Of a DNA stretch of 15,418 nt, positions 14,265-15,418 are shown piece after piece (positions within the stretch are counted from its first letter, which is position 1; every line of letters starts with the position of its first letter). A program made the translations under genes and the position numbers. Under the pieces are notes generated by a model. It saw only the letters and a list, made by a program, of their open reading frames with translations, had not been told where the DNA came from and searched no databases. The stretch is from Bacteroidales bacterium (lineage in GTDB: Bacteria > Bacteroidota > Bacteroidia > Bacteroidales > P3), in assembly GCA_016281475.1 (NCBI GenBank), contig JAEEIS010000076.1, positions 1 through 15,418 on the forward strand, written 5' to 3'.

Positions 14265-15418
14265 ATGTATTACCCTAGACTTATAGATAGTTACCTATTG
14301 GAATGGGCATCACGCAAGACCCATAAGCCGCTACTGCTTCGTGGTGCACGTCAGGTCGGCAAGTCGACAGCGATCCGCCATTTGGCCGAGAACTTTGAGA
14401 ATTTCGTGGAAATCAATTTCGAAAAACAAGCATCCTATAAATCTTTGTTCAATGGGAGGGATATAGACGTAAAGAAGACTATCTCCCAAATATCGGCAAT
14501 CGCGGGAAAACGTGTTGAGCCGGGTAAAACACTGCTTTTCTTGGACGAAGTGCAAGCCTGCCCAGAAGCCATCATGTCGCTTTGGTTCTTCAAGGAAGAC
14601 TTGCCTGAATTACATGTAGTGGCCGCAGGCTCGTTGCTGGAATTCGCTTTGGAAGACCTGCCTTCTTTTGGCGTAGGTCGCATCCACTCCATGTTTATGT
14701 TCCCGATGACCTTTGATGAGTTTCTTGTCGCTAACGGTGAGCAACTCTTGATGGAGGCCCGCAACAACTCAACCTCTTCCAATCCACTTGCCCATCCCCT
14801 TTATGAGAAACTGGTAGGCCTCATGCGGACATTCATGCTTGTTGGAGGAATGCCCGAGGTAGTAGCCAAATGGGTAGAAACACACGACTATATAGCGTGC
14901 CAAGAGGCTCAGGATGACATCGTGGTGACATATGAGGATGATTTCCCAAAATACCGCAAAAAGATTGAACCCACATTGCTTCGCCTCACTATGCGGAGTG
15001 TTGCAGTGCAAGCCACAAAAAAGTTCGTTTATTCCGCCATTGGAGGCAACTATAAAGCTGCTGAAACAAAGAAAGCACTGGACATGCTCACAAAGGCAGG
15101 AATTGTGATACCTGTAACACATAGCAATGCCAACGGATTACCCTTGGGAAGTGAAGTCGACTCATCATACCAAAAGATGCTATTGCTCGACACAGGCTTG
15201 ATGTTGCGTTTACTGAATATGACCACAGGCGACATCTCTGAGCTCACTGAACATATTTTGACAAGTGATGTCTCTGACCTCGTTAACAAAGGCCCTATGG
15301 CGGAAATGATTGCCGGACTGGAGCTGTTGCATTACCGTACACCTAATATCCGTCATGAACTATACTATTGGCAACGCCACGCAAAGAATTCGCAAGCCGA
15401 GGTGGACTACATATCTAG
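14265..15418 (+). CDS. AAA_14 / DUF4143 ATPase (ATPase 2), cut by the window end
   Basis: 384 codons are visible and the frame is open at the right edge. It begins MYYPRLIDSYLLEWASRK. Walker A is G27-ARQV-G32-K33-S34-T35; Walker B is LLFLDE with D94 and E95. VVAAGSLLEFALEDLPSFGV, FPMTFDEFL, LVGGMPEVV and YEDDFPKYRKKIEPTLLR follow in the same order as in ATPase 1, with high identity by eye, so the two are paralogues. The DUF4143 C-terminus begins as expected (LYYWQRHAKNSQAEVDYIS), and the matching ExK would lie just beyond the window. It has its own promoter, a good Shine-Dalgarno sequence and a tandem repeat array. Function is as for its paralogue: an ATPase with a possible nuclease-like tail, role unknown. 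Confidence 0.93.
   Translation, partial: MYYPRLIDSYLLEWASRKTHKPLLLRGARQVGKSTAIRHLAENFENFVEINFEKQASYKSLFNGRDIDVKKTISQISAIAGKRVEPGKTLLFLDEVQACPEAIMSLWFFKEDLPELHVVAAGSLLEFALEDLPSFGVGRIHSMFMFPMTFDEFLVANGEQLLMEARNNSTSSNPLAHPLYEKLVGLMRTFMLVGGMPEVVAKWVETHDYIACQEAQDDIVVTYEDDFPKYRKKIEPTLLRLTMRSVAVQATKKFVYSAIGGNYKAAETKKALDMLTKAGIVIPVTHSNANGLPLGSEVDSSYQKMLLLDTGLMLRLLNMTTGDISELTEHILTSDVSDLVNKGPMAEMIAGLELLHYRTPNIRHELYYWQRHAKNSQAEVDYIS

Overview
The window looks like chromosomal DNA from a gut-type Bacteroidales bacterium (Prevotella, Bacteroides or Muribaculaceae relatives). The evidence is the gene content, mostly weak ribosome binding sites, several promoters of the Bacteroidetes form TAnnTTTG(C), and A/T-rich simple repeats packed between genes. 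No rRNA, tRNA, CRISPR array or transposase gene was seen.

Positions 1-5730 hold housekeeping and poorly known genes. They are the 3' end of a YihY/BrkB-type membrane protein, a THUMP-type RNA methyltransferase, queG (queuosine synthesis), a minus-strand pair of a two-helix membrane protein and a B12-binding-type radical SAM protein that overlap by 4 bp, and a divergently transcribed exported protein. Positions 5784-8418 are all on the minus strand: a HAD-fold protein of the RNA-repair-associated type, a left-handed beta-helix acyltransferase, a small GlsB/YeaQ membrane protein with a clear terminator, and a zinc phospholipase C / S1-P1 nuclease-like protein. Positions 8775-12013 are on the plus strand: an exported GH78 alpha-L-rhamnosidase and an unknown polytopic membrane protein.

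From about 12,150 to the end the DNA becomes visibly richer in A/T and resembles an accessory island. It holds a broken STAS-like (DUF4325) gene and two paralogous AAA_14/DUF4143 ATPases facing away from each other. The second ATPase runs off the right edge.

Two things stand out. First, each ATPase has its own tandem array upstream with the same 33-bp period but different unit sequence. Each array points at its gene and ends in TTGGATAAAAT just before the promoter, and a hairpin-rich stretch of about 200 bp lies between them. Second, a dispersed intergenic repeat (core CGGCTGCCGCACCCA plus an A/T-rich tail) occurs before queG, before the HAD gene, and in frame inside the rhamnosidase. There it adds about 50 residues right next to the predicted catalytic base.
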